64,000 nucleotides of DNA, from assembly GCA_029260795.1 (NCBI GenBank), contig JAJDCO010000108.1, forward strand, positions 111,578 through 175,577, in the 5' to 3' direction. Positions 1 through 8,089 of this stretch are shown here, one piece after another. Each line of letters starts with the position of its first letter. The first letter of the stretch is position 1. The stretch comes from Planctomycetota bacterium. GTDB lineage: Bacteria; Planctomycetota; OFTM77. The notes beneath the pieces are model-generated. The model was not told the origin of the DNA. It saw only the letters and a list, made by a program, of their open reading frames with translations, and made no database searches. A program made the translations under genes and the position numbers.

Positions 1-1049
1 GCCAGCCACGCCCCGACCTCCGGCGAGATCTTGCCGTTGCTCGCCAGCGAGTCACCCGCGACCATGAACGGGTAGTAGAAAACCATCACGAGCAGAAAGC
101 TGACCAGGAACGCCTCGAGCTGTCCACCGCGTCGAAAGAAGATTCCCAGGGGTGCCCCGATCAGCACGAAGACCAAGCACGCGAAAGCGCTCGCGATCCG
201 CTTGTGGTACTCGAGCGTGTACCGGTACCCGAAGTACCTCAGCTCCAACCCGGCCGCCCGGTAGCCGAGCAGCTCGGTGCTCGTCAGCTCATCGACGTTG
301 CGCTCCCGCTGACGATCTTCGAGGAGCTCTGAAAAAGCCCACGCCAGCTGCGTGTCCCGAGACGACGCCCGGTTCACGGTCTTTTCGTCTTCTTGCTGGG
401 CCTGCACGTCCCGGAGCTCGACGACGAACATGCTGTTGACCGAGTCCACGCGCGGTCGCGCCCGAGCCGCCTTGACCGGAAAGCCGTCTTGCAGACGCAG
501 GATGTCCGAGTCCCCCCGAGTCATCATGTAGATCGTGACGTCGTGGAACCAGTCCTCCTCGTCCCGAAAACGATAGTGCATTCTGAAGCGATCGAGCTTC
601 AGATTGTTCGCGTCCGTCGTCAACGACTTGAGGTAGGTAGAGACGCTCGTCTTCACCAACGCGTCGCGAACCTCGCGCGCCCTCGGCACGAACTCGGTGT
701 TGATGAACAGATTCACGAAGCTCAGCACGATTCCGACCAGCAGCGCCGGAGACAGGATCCAGTAGGGATGCACTCCTCCCATCAGCACCGCGATCATCTC
801 GTTGTCGCTCGCCAAACGGCCGTACGACAGCACCACGGCCACCAACAAGCTCATCGGCACCGTGACCGACGAGGTCTGGATCATGATCAGCGGCAGGACG
901 CGCAGGAACGACACCACGTCCAGCGAGCCGTCCTTCGAATACAGCACGCGGACACAGCCCGCGATGAAGAACACGCCCGTGATCACCAAGAACGTGACGA
1001 CGAAGTTCAGGACGAGCGAGCGAAGCACGTAGCGCTGCAGGATGAGCAT
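1..1049 (-). CDS. LptF/LptG-family LPS export permease (3' end off window)
   Basis: Reads from an ATG at 1049 leftwards and runs off the window, so about 349 codons are visible and only the C-terminus is missing (the family is usually 350-400 residues). The N-terminus 'MLILQRYVLRSLVLNF' leads into a first membrane helix. It is followed by two more hydrophobic helices, the 'SDNEMIAV' stretch typical of YjgP/YjgQ permeases, a soluble jellyroll-like middle region, and a final helix pair near 'YHKRIASAFACLVFVLIGAPLG'-type sequence. LptF and LptG are the inner-membrane permeases of the LptB2FG transporter that extracts LPS for export. A GGAAGG ribosome site lies just upstream of the ATG. It is divergent from the LPS-kinase/MsbA operon, which fits an envelope role. 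Whether it is LptF or LptG cannot be decided from the sequence. Confidence 0.85.
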   Translation of the reverse strand, partial: MLILQRYVLRSLVLNFVVTFLVITGVFFIAGCVRVLYSKDGSLDVVSFLRVLPLIMIQTSSVTVPMSLLVAVVLSYGRLASDNEMIAVLMGGVHPYWILSPALLVGIVLSFVNLFINTEFVPRAREVRDALVKTSVSTYLKSLTTDANNLKLDRFRMHYRFRDEEDWFHDVTIYMMTRGDSDILRLQDGFPVKAARARPRVDSVNSMFVVELRDVQAQQEDEKTVNRASSRDTQLAWAFSELLEDRQRERNVDELTSTELLGYRAAGLELRYFGYRYTLEYHKRIASAFACLVFVLIGAPLGIFFRRGGQLEAFLVSFLLVMVFYYPFMVAGDSLASNGKISPEVGAWL

Positions 1050-1186
1050 CGAGCCCTTCCGCCGGCTGGCGGCAATGTCACGCCCCTCGAGGCGGTGGCG
1101 CCCTGGCCCCGCCGGCGTGCGGTGATTCCCGAGCGTGCGTTCCCAAGCCGATCGGTCCGCCCGATTCCGCCGCGCCCCGTCCTTTG

Positions 1187-2725
1187 ATGCTCACCATTAT
1201 ACGACCCGAGATCCTCCTCACCACCCCTCCCGCCGATCAGTGGATCGCCGGCGATAGCTCCACGCCGCCCCCTCGGGAGTCCCTCGCCCGGCTCGACCTC
1301 GACGCCGCCGAGACGCTCAAGTGCGGTCCCCACCGCCGCGTCCTCCGATACGCCGACTGGATTCTCAAGATCTCACCCCGTCGAGGCCTCCTCAGATCCA
1401 GGGCTCGGCGAGAGGCCGGGCGGCTCCGGTCTGCGCACGAGGCTGGGCTCCCAGTGCCGATTCCCATTGCCTGGGCCGTCACACCGACGCACGATTGGCT
1501 CGTCCTCGAACGACTCGATGGGAACGACGCCGCCCTCGAGGCTCGCGATCCTCGCCGCCGTCGTCTCCTCGCCCCCCTCATCGGCCAGGCCGTGTGCACT
1601 CTGCATCAGGCTGGCTGGCAGCACCGCGATCTTCACCTCGAGAACCTCTGGATCCGAGACGGTCGAATCTGGTGGCTCGACGCCTCCGCCCTGAAGAGGA
1701 CCTCTCGACGACCCGACCTGGCCGCACTCTTGGCGGCGCTGCCTCCCACCTGGTCTCGCACCGACCGCTGGCGAGTCACGCTCGCGTACTTCGGCGACCG
1801 CGAGACGGCACGACGCCATGCGACCCGTCTCGCGCCCGCGCTTCGACGCGCTCGCTTGCGCATCTGGAAGCGAAGGGCGCGCCGCTGCCTTCGACGCAAT
1901 CGCTCCTTCACTCCGATCCAGTCCGGCCTCATGACCGGCTGGGCCCGGGTCGAGCGGCCGGCCACAGTCAGGTCGTGGATCGAGCGGGTCGAAGAACGCC
2001 TGGACGATCCGCGTCTCGAGACGCTCAAGAGCGGACGCACGACCGCCGTCTTCGCGCTTTCGCAACCGCCCTTGATCCTGAAGCGCTACCACCGAGATGG
2101 CGGCACGATCCGCCAGCTCCTCGGTCGGCTCACCCCGACGCGCGGTCGGCGTGCCTGGCTGCGCACGGAAGCCCTCGCCGTTCGCCACCTCCCGGTGGCC
2201 AGGGCCTGGGCCTATGTGGAATCGCCTCGCGGCCGCCGACGACGGAGCTGGATCTTCACCGAGCGGCTGGCCGCAGACGGCCTCGACGTCGCTTGGCATC
2301 GCTCGAATCGCGCCGAGCGCCTCGCCCTCATCGACACGACGGCTCGGCTCGTCGCGACGCTGCATCGGCGAGGAGTCAGCTGCCGCGACCTCAAGGCCGC
2401 CAACCTCCTGGTTCGATGGGACGGATCTCGGCCGATCCTCGCGATCGTAGATCCCGACGGAGTCCGCGAGCATCGATTCGGACCGAGTGCTCGGCGATGC
2501 CGCCGCGACCTCGTCCGCCTCGATGCGTCGTTTGCCCCCGGTGAGGCCACCAGTGGCGACCGGCTTCGTTGGTGGCTCGCTTACACGCGCCGCCTCGGGC
2601 TCCCCGGGCGGCGCCACGATCTTCGCCTCCTGCGACGAGCGACCCGCCGCAAGTGGCGACGCTGGGCGAAGGAGAGCTTGGTCGCGCCGGGGAAAGCATT
2701 TCGCCCTCCGCGCGGAGCGGTATAG
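1187..2725 (+). CDS. Tandem-domain LPS (Kdo/heptose) kinase-like protein
   Basis: About 512 residues holding two copies of a small WaaP/RIO-like kinase fold. The first half has the catalytic-loop motif 'HRDLHLENL' near residue 147 and a DFG-equivalent 'WWLDAS' near 165. The second half has 'CRDLKAANL' near residue 399 and 'IVDPDG' near 423. Family knowledge: such kinases phosphorylate Kdo or heptose in the LPS inner core in the cytoplasm. The next genes, 9 nt downstream and beyond, are an MsbA-like exporter, an LpxL-like acyltransferase and a glycosyltransferase, which supports an LPS role. The duplication inside one chain is unusual, since family members normally have one domain. The ATG at 1187 was preferred over a TTG directly before it. 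The protein is very Arg-rich. The substrate is not known. Confidence 0.75.
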   Translation: MLTIIRPEILLTTPPADQWIAGDSSTPPPRESLARLDLDAAETLKCGPHRRVLRYADWILKISPRRGLLRSRARREAGRLRSAHEAGLPVPIPIAWAVTPTHDWLVLERLDGNDAALEARDPRRRRLLAPLIGQAVCTLHQAGWQHRDLHLENLWIRDGRIWWLDASALKRTSRRPDLAALLAALPPTWSRTDRWRVTLAYFGDRETARRHATRLAPALRRARLRIWKRRARRCLRRNRSFTPIQSGLMTGWARVERPATVRSWIERVEERLDDPRLETLKSGRTTAVFALSQPPLILKRYHRDGGTIRQLLGRLTPTRGRRAWLRTEALAVRHLPVARAWAYVESPRGRRRRSWIFTERLAADGLDVAWHRSNRAERLALIDTTARLVATLHRRGVSCRDLKAANLLVRWDGSRPILAIVDPDGVREHRFGPSARRCRRDLVRLDASFAPGEATSGDRLRWWLAYTRRLGLPGRRHDLRLLRRATRRKWRRWAKESLVAPGKAFRPPRGAV

Positions 2726-2734
2726 TGATTCGGC

Positions 2735-4561
2735 ATGGAGACGCTGAAGCGAGTCCTGGTCCGGTTTCTCGCCGATCGGCGCCGTGTTGCCGCCGTGGTG
2801 GTGCTCTCGTTGGTCACGGCCGCGCTCCGTTTTGCCAGCGTCGGTGCCTTGATTCCCTTCTTCGATGTCCTCTTTGGTCAGGGCGGAGTCGATCGACGGG
2901 CCGGAGTCACACGCTCACTCATCGATGGCTTCCATCGCGCGGGAATCCCGACCCAAGGCCTGACCGCCTTGGCAGTGCTCGCGTCTTTTCTCCTCCTCTG
3001 TCTCGTGCTCAAGGGCATCGCGACCTGGGCACTCGAGATCAACGCGGGCCATCTGACACACGCCTGCGTTCAAGGCTTGACTGATGACCTCCATGCGGCC
3101 GTTCTCCGCCAGCCTCAATCGTTCTTCTCGGCCGTCGGCTCGGGAGACCTCTTGGCGCGGTACACCAGCGACCTCGAGGACGTGCGCCTGGGCCTACGGA
3201 AGATCTCGGGCAAGCTGATCAGTCAGCCGCTCTATGCCATCGCCGCGCTGACGGCGACATTCTGGATCGCCCCGGGCCTGGCCGTGATGTCATTGCTCTT
3301 TCTGCCGCTCGTGGGCCTCGGTCTCGCCACCTTCACACGACGCGCGAAGCATCGCTCCCGAGAGCTCGTCGGGCAGCGCAAGGACCTGGTCGGTCGGGCC
3401 GGCGAGCACATTCGGGGCGCTCGCGTCCTCAAGGCTTTCGGCCTCGAAGGTCGCGCTCGCGACGACCTAGCCGGGGACAGTCGCGCCGTACATTCCCACC
3501 AGATGTCGGTGGTCCGCATCGAAGCGCTCGCGTCCCCGGTGATCGAGATCTTGGGCTCGGCCGCCGTGCTCGTGATCGTGCTGGCTGGCGGACGCGCCGT
3601 GCTTCAGGGCGCCTTGACCTACGGCGAGTTCACGGCGTTCTATGTCGCGCTGGTCTCGGTGTTCGACCCGGTCCGCAAGCTCGCCAACACGCAGGTGCGG
3701 CTGCAGCGCCTCCGCGCAGGCGCCGAGCGCGTCTTCGAGATCCTCGACCTGCCGGGCGAGGAGGCCACGGCGGGCGACGTGCCCCCGCCCCTGGGCACAG
3801 GACTTCGTTTCGAGGGCATCGGGCTCGTGTATCCAGACTCCGTGACGGCAGCGCTCGACGATGTGAGCTTCACGGTCTCTCCGGGAGAGATCGTCGCGCT
3901 GGTCGGCGGTTCGGGCGCGGGCAAGTCGACGGTGGCCAACCTCGTCGCGCGTCTCGAGGAGCCTCAGCGCGGCCGCTTGCTGTGGAGCGATCGGGACGTT
4001 GCGACCTTCGATCGCACGGCCTGGCGTCAGCGCATCGGTTTCGTCACCCAGGAGATCCTGCTCTTCGACACGACGGTGCGTGAGAACATCGCCCTCGGAC
4101 ATCCCCAAGCCACGGAGGCGGCGATTCGTGCAGCCGCAGAGCAAGCGCAGGCTGCAACCTTCATCGAGGCCTTGCCGGACGGCTACGACACGCGCATCCG
4201 GGAGGACGGAGCCCGGCTCTCCGTCGGTGAGCGTCAGCGCCTCTGCATCGCGCGCGCTCTCGTCCGTCGGCCGGAGATCTTGATCTTGGACGAGGCGAGC
4301 TCGGCACTCGACCCGGAGAACGAGGCCCTGATCCGGCGGGCACTCGAGATCGATCGGGCTCGCCGCGTCACTCTGCTGATCGCACACAGCGAGCGCCTGG
4401 CTCGATCCGCCGATCGAGCGGTCGTTCTCGAGGGCGGCCGAGTGCAAGGAATCGGGTCGCCTTCGCAGCTCGCGCTGACGTGCTCCGCGTGGCGCCGCCT
4501 GTTCGAGACGCCGCGCCCGGAAACCCCGATCGCTGCCCAGACTGAGACGGACTCAAAATGA
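2735..4561 (+). CDS. MsbA-like ABC exporter (permease-ATPase fusion)
   Basis: 608 residues, the usual length of a half-size lipid/drug exporter. Six membrane helices span roughly residues 15-310, followed by a nucleotide-binding domain. Walker A is 'GGSGAGKST' near residue 392, the signature motif is 'LSVGERQ' (the consensus is LSGGQRQ), Walker B is 'ILILDEASSALD', and the H-loop is 'IAHS'. Family members flip lipid A-core or other lipids across the inner membrane as homodimers. It begins 9 nt after the LPS-kinase gene and its stop overlaps the start of the acyltransferase gene by ATGA, so the genes are probably co-translated. Lipid A export is inferred from this context; a drug or glycolipid substrate is possible. 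Confidence 0.88.
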   Translation: METLKRVLVRFLADRRRVAAVVVLSLVTAALRFASVGALIPFFDVLFGQGGVDRRAGVTRSLIDGFHRAGIPTQGLTALAVLASFLLLCLVLKGIATWALEINAGHLTHACVQGLTDDLHAAVLRQPQSFFSAVGSGDLLARYTSDLEDVRLGLRKISGKLISQPLYAIAALTATFWIAPGLAVMSLLFLPLVGLGLATFTRRAKHRSRELVGQRKDLVGRAGEHIRGARVLKAFGLEGRARDDLAGDSRAVHSHQMSVVRIEALASPVIEILGSAAVLVIVLAGGRAVLQGALTYGEFTAFYVALVSVFDPVRKLANTQVRLQRLRAGAERVFEILDLPGEEATAGDVPPPLGTGLRFEGIGLVYPDSVTAALDDVSFTVSPGEIVALVGGSGAGKSTVANLVARLEEPQRGRLLWSDRDVATFDRTAWRQRIGFVTQEILLFDTTVRENIALGHPQATEAAIRAAAEQAQAATFIEALPDGYDTRIREDGARLSVGERQRLCIARALVRRPEILILDEASSALDPENEALIRRALEIDRARRVTLLIAHSERLARSADRAVVLEGGRVQGIGSPSQLALTCSAWRRLFETPRPETPIAAQTETDSK

Positions 4562-5541
4562 TCAATTCAGGTTACCTGCGATTTCGATACAAGCGCATCC
4601 AACGTCGACTCATCACCTGGGCGGCTCTGCCGTTCTGGTGGCTCGGGCAGTGTCTCCCCATCGCCTGGACACATCCGACGGCCGGGGGGTTCGCCTGGCT
4701 GGTCGGTCGGCTCTTTCGGAAGGGGCGCCATCAGGCGAGGGATCACTTGGCGGCCGCTTTCCCGGAGCGGTCCTGCGACGAGATCGAGACAATCGTCGAT
4801 CAGATGTACCGCGGCCTGGGCTGGTCGGTGGCCGAGATGCTCGCCGTCTACCGTCGGGGCGGGCTGTGGAGTCGAGGCTTGGTCGAGAACGACTCACCCG
4901 AAGCAATCGAGATCCTGCGTGAGGTGATCGATCGAGGCCGAGGAGTCATCATCGCTTCGCCGCACTTTGGCAACTTCGAGCTCTTGGCGGTCTATCTCTG
5001 CACCTACTTCCACCACGGGTCGACGATCGTGCGCCGGTACTCGAATGAAGGTTTGAACGCCATGGTCCAGGCGCGACGAACCAAGCTGGGCCTGCGAATC
5101 TTCTATCAGGACGACCCGCCTCGCGAGATGCTGCGCTGGCTCAAGCAGGGATACCCTCTGGGTGCCGTTCCCGACCAAGATCTCGACAAGAATGCCGGCA
5201 TCTTCATCGACTTCTTCGGCCGACCGGCTTACACGACCACGGGCCCCGCGACCATCGCTCGCCTCGGGGGCGCACCGATCGTCTGCAGCTACCTGATTCG
5301 GCAGCCCAGTGGTCGGTATCGCGTCGAGCTGGATCCTCCGATCGAGCCCCCCGAGACCGGGGACCGAGCCCGCGATGTTGAAATCATGACGCGCGCGTGG
5401 TCGGATGCCTTCGAGCGCCGGATCCGGCAGCACCCTGAGCAGTGGGTCTGGACGCACCGACGCTGGCGCACGACTCCCGAGCGCCTGCAAGCCCGACGCG
5501 CGCGACGCGCTCGGCGCGCTGCCACGAAGTCGTCCTCTTGA
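4558..5541 (+). CDS. LpxL/HtrB-family lysophospholipid (lipid A) acyltransferase
   Basis: 327 residues, close to the usual length of 300-320. It has an N-terminal hydrophobic anchor around residues 18-50 and the family motif H-x4-E as 'SPHFGNFEL' near residue 136, with His and Glu as the catalytic dyad. A second conserved block is 'GAVPDQDLDKNAGIFIDFFG'. Enzymes of this family add a secondary acyl chain to Kdo2-lipid IVA at the inner membrane; some relatives make ornithine lipids or PIMs. The ATG overlaps the exporter stop codon (ATGA at 4558). The Arg/Ala-rich C-terminus probably does not belong to the catalytic fold. Its place between an MsbA-like exporter and a glycosyltransferase supports a lipid A function. 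Confidence 0.88.
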   Translation: MINSGYLRFRYKRIQRRLITWAALPFWWLGQCLPIAWTHPTAGGFAWLVGRLFRKGRHQARDHLAAAFPERSCDEIETIVDQMYRGLGWSVAEMLAVYRRGGLWSRGLVENDSPEAIEILREVIDRGRGVIIASPHFGNFELLAVYLCTYFHHGSTIVRRYSNEGLNAMVQARRTKLGLRIFYQDDPPREMLRWLKQGYPLGAVPDQDLDKNAGIFIDFFGRPAYTTTGPATIARLGGAPIVCSYLIRQPSGRYRVELDPPIEPPETGDRARDVEIMTRAWSDAFERRIRQHPEQWVWTHRRWRTTPERLQARRARRARRAATKSSS

Positions 5542-5551
5542 GGATCCGTCC

Positions 5552-6643
5552 ATGCCTGCAGCTCGGCGAGTGCTCCTGATCAGCCCCCGGCTCGATCTCC
5601 GTGGCACGTCTCTTTACACCGTCAATCTGGCGATCGGGCTGAAGCGCGCGGGTCACCTTCCCCATGTGATCTCCGACGGCGGCTACTTCGTCGCCGAGCT
5701 TCTCGAGAATGCGATCCCGCATACGCCCTTCGACTTGAGTGGTAGCTTCGCCAACGATCTGTTCCGCGTGCGCGAGCTGATGGCAATCATCCAGCAGCTC
5801 GATCCGCAGGTCCTCCACTTCCAAACCGAGCATTTGGCCCCGATCGCCAGCGTCGTCGCTCGCCTGCTCAAACGCCCGTACTTCCTGACGGCCCACTCGC
5901 TCCAACAGCGACGGCTCTGGTTGAGCTCGCCCCACCTGAGCCGGCTCATCACGATCTCTCAAGAGACCCGAGAAGCACTCGTCAACGATGCCCGTGTGCC
6001 TCGCTCCCTGATCTCGGTCGTCCCCAATGGTGTGGACATCTCGCCGATTCCCTCTGCCGAAGAGACGCCTGCCGGCACAAAGGTCACGCCGCCTCCCATC
6101 GTCGGAGCCCTCACTCGCCTCGAGCGAGTCAAGGGCGTCTCCTTCTTCCTGGAAGCCGCTCGCCTGATCCTCGATCGCCCCAACGTGCCTCATCCGTTCT
6201 TCTTCGTCGCGGGCGAGGGGCCGGACGATCACCGACTCCGAAGACAGATTCGAGACCGACAGCTCAGCGAGCGCGTCACCATTAGCCTCCCCGCCATCGA
6301 CCATCGGCGCCTGCTGACCCGCTTCGATGTTTTCGTCCTCCCCTCGCTGAGCGAGGGTCTCGGCATCTTCATGCTCGAGGCGATGGCACTCGAGAAGCCG
6401 GTCGTCGCCGCGGGCTCGGGCGGTGTGTTCTCGATCATCGAAGACGGTGCGAACGGGCTTCTCGTGCCCAAGGGGAATGCCGAGGGCATCGCCGACAAGA
6501 CGATCGAGCTACTCGAGAACGAAGACCAGCGCCATCGCCTGGGGCGCGCTGCCCGCGAGTTCGTCCGTGAGCACTATCCGCTCGAGGCGATGGTCCGGCA
6601 AACCCTCGACGTCTACGGAATCCCGCAGCTTGTCGAGGCGTGA
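5552..6643 (+). CDS. Glycosyltransferase family 4 (GT-B fold)
   Basis: 363 residues. The N-terminal half carries 'SPRLDLRGTSLYTVNLAIGL', which resembles the acceptor-side Gly-rich region of GT4 enzymes. The C-terminal half has 'NGVDI', 'LTRLERVKGV', and the E-x7-E nucleotide-sugar motif in 'SEGLGIFMLEAMALEKPVV' near residue 270. The ATG at 5552 was chosen because TGAGGA lies 7-8 nt upstream and the family fold begins at once; the frame is open further upstream but only inside the previous gene. It follows the acyltransferase gene by 10 nt and closes the envelope operon, so it probably adds a sugar to LPS core or another envelope glycan. Donor and acceptor are unknown. Confidence 0.85.
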   Translation: MPAARRVLLISPRLDLRGTSLYTVNLAIGLKRAGHLPHVISDGGYFVAELLENAIPHTPFDLSGSFANDLFRVRELMAIIQQLDPQVLHFQTEHLAPIASVVARLLKRPYFLTAHSLQQRRLWLSSPHLSRLITISQETREALVNDARVPRSLISVVPNGVDISPIPSAEETPAGTKVTPPPIVGALTRLERVKGVSFFLEAARLILDRPNVPHPFFFVAGEGPDDHRLRRQIRDRQLSERVTISLPAIDHRRLLTRFDVFVLPSLSEGLGIFMLEAMALEKPVVAAGSGGVFSIIEDGANGLLVPKGNAEGIADKTIELLENEDQRHRLGRAAREFVREHYPLEAMVRQTLDVYGIPQLVEA

Positions 6644-6762
6644 GGGACGAGAGCACTTGCAGGACTTGGGTGAGCCGGCGGGCGGATCTCACCGCGGACT
6701 CGACGATGAGGTTCGACAGCGCCGCAGCACTCGACACGACGACCGTCGACGCGACGAATGTC

Positions 6763-6820
6763 GTCAGCGGCTCTGATCGAGGCGCTCGACGCGGTGTGCC
6801 TTGTCAGCGGCTCTGATCGA
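6763..6820. repeat. Two direct copies of an 18-bp sequence in the convergent gap
   Basis: The sequence gtcagcggctctgatcga occurs at 6763-6780 and again at 6803-6820, a 40-nt period. The second copy is the 3' end of an aminotransferase gene remnant (6804-6965, minus), so the first is probably a local duplication of that end. Just upstream, 6690-6703 (caccgcggactcga) matches the beginning of repeats at 20166 and 56692. Confidence 0.6.
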
Positions 6821-6965
6821 TCCGCCAGATCTGGCCCTTCAACGGGCCGAGGCCACCGCCGATCTCGATACCGTGCGCTTCGAGCAGATGCTGTCGCACC
6901 CGCAGCTCGTTGACGCCCGCGGGCACCGTCGACGCCACTTCCTGGGACACTTGCACCGGGCAAGC
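6804..6965 (-). pseudogene. C-terminal remnant of a class V aminotransferase (alanine/serine-glyoxylate type)
   Basis: Read on the minus strand, 53 codons end at a TGA at 6804-6806 and encode a segment containing 'TVPAGVNELRVRQHLL' followed by 'GIEIGGGLGPLKGQIWRI'. This closely resembles the C-terminal domain of alanine-glyoxylate/serine-glyoxylate aminotransferases, where 'GIEIGGGLG..G..WRIG' is a hallmark. A TGA at 6966-6968 interrupts the frame upstream, and the catalytic PLP-binding domain is absent. It is therefore a leftover 3' fragment and not a gene. It lies in the 340-bp gap between two convergent genes. Confidence 0.7.
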
Positions 6966-6983
6966 TCATGATCGTGCGGCTCC

Positions 6984-7895
6984 TCAGCTCGGGGACGATC
7001 TCTCGAATCCCAACGCTCGGAGCTCGACACCGAGCGACTGTCTTTCAGCGGCGGTCAGCTCGCGAAGCGGAGGGCGCACCAAGACCGCAGCGAGGCCCGC
7101 CAGGCGGGTCGCTTCCTTCAACGCGGCCTGCATCGGATAGCGTTCGAAGATCGTGCGCCAGCCCGACAGCTCGGACTGGGCCTCCTCGACTCCTTCGCCC
7201 GTCATCCAACCATCGAGCAGTCGACGATGCACGCGAGGAATGACGTTCGCCAGCGCCGTGATCCCACCGACCGCACCGAACTTCAGCCCCTCGGCCATCA
7301 GATGATCGTTTCCGACGTAGATCTGCAGATCGGGAAACCGCGCGCATCGATCTCGCACCACCGACGGATCCGAGACCGACAGCTTCAGCCCGGCCAGGCG
7401 GGGATGACCGGCCAGCCGCGCGATCACCTCGGAGCTCACCTCGACCACGCATTGCTTCGGGAAGTCGTAGAGCAGAACCGGAAGCTCGACGCGATCGAGC
7501 ACGTACTCAAAGGCGGCGGCCACCTCGGCGGCCCCGACTCCCTTGAAGTAGTACGGTGGCGGCACCAGAAACGCCTCGTAACCCAGCTCGCCGGCGAGCT
7601 GCCCGAGCGCGACGGTCTCGGTGATCGAAGGCGACGCTCCGCCCGCGATCACGCGAAGGGATCCTCGCTCGGCGGCGATGTGGTCCAAGACCGCCCGCCG
7701 TTCGCGATAGGAGAGGCTGGGAAACTCGCCGTTGGTTCCCAGAGCCAGCACGCCGTCGAGGCCGCGATCAGCGAGGAAGGCGAGATGCCGGCTCATCCAT
7801 TCCAGATCCAGATCCAGCTCCTCGCCACGGAACGGCGTGACGAGCGGAGCGAACACCGCGGGAGAGCTCGAGGCTTGGGGTGATGTCTCGGACAC
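6984..7895 (-). CDS. DapA/NanA-family class I aldolase (dihydrodipicolinate synthase or N-acetylneuraminate lyase-like)
   Basis: 303 residues, the normal length of the family. The (beta/alpha)8 barrel markers are 'GTNGEF' (GTTGE in DapA), the catalytic Tyr in 'LLYDFP' and the Schiff-base Lys in 'GLKLS', followed by 'GNDHLMAEGLKFGAVGGI'. The family condenses or cleaves pyruvate with aldehydes in the cytoplasm. Members differ in specificity and the sequence alone does not separate DapA from sialic acid lyase or sugar-acid aldolases. The GTG start at 7895 gives a short Ser-rich leader before the barrel. A predicted exo-sialidase lies 4.3 kb away (12242-13846), so use of sialic acid is a possible link, though the two are not in one operon. 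No dap neighbours are present. Confidence 0.85.
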   Translation of the reverse strand: MSETSPQASSSPAVFAPLVTPFRGEELDLDLEWMSRHLAFLADRGLDGVLALGTNGEFPSLSYRERRAVLDHIAAERGSLRVIAGGASPSITETVALGQLAGELGYEAFLVPPPYYFKGVGAAEVAAAFEYVLDRVELPVLLYDFPKQCVVEVSSEVIARLAGHPRLAGLKLSVSDPSVVRDRCARFPDLQIYVGNDHLMAEGLKFGAVGGITALANVIPRVHRRLLDGWMTGEGVEEAQSELSGWRTIFERYPMQAALKEATRLAGLAAVLVRPPLRELTAAERQSLGVELRALGFERSSPS

Positions 7896-8089
7896 AGGGC
7901 TCAGGTTCCTTCCATCCAGATCGGCACCACGGTGCGCTCATGATCCCCGCTGGCCGCACCCGTTGCAATGCACAACCTTACCGATGGAGCCTGGTTTGCT
8001 AGTGGTTGAGCTCCTCTAGACAAGCCTTCGCGAGCCCGTATAGTGGCCGGGTCAAAACAAGCGTTTCCCACCTGACAACTCCGAGCAGC

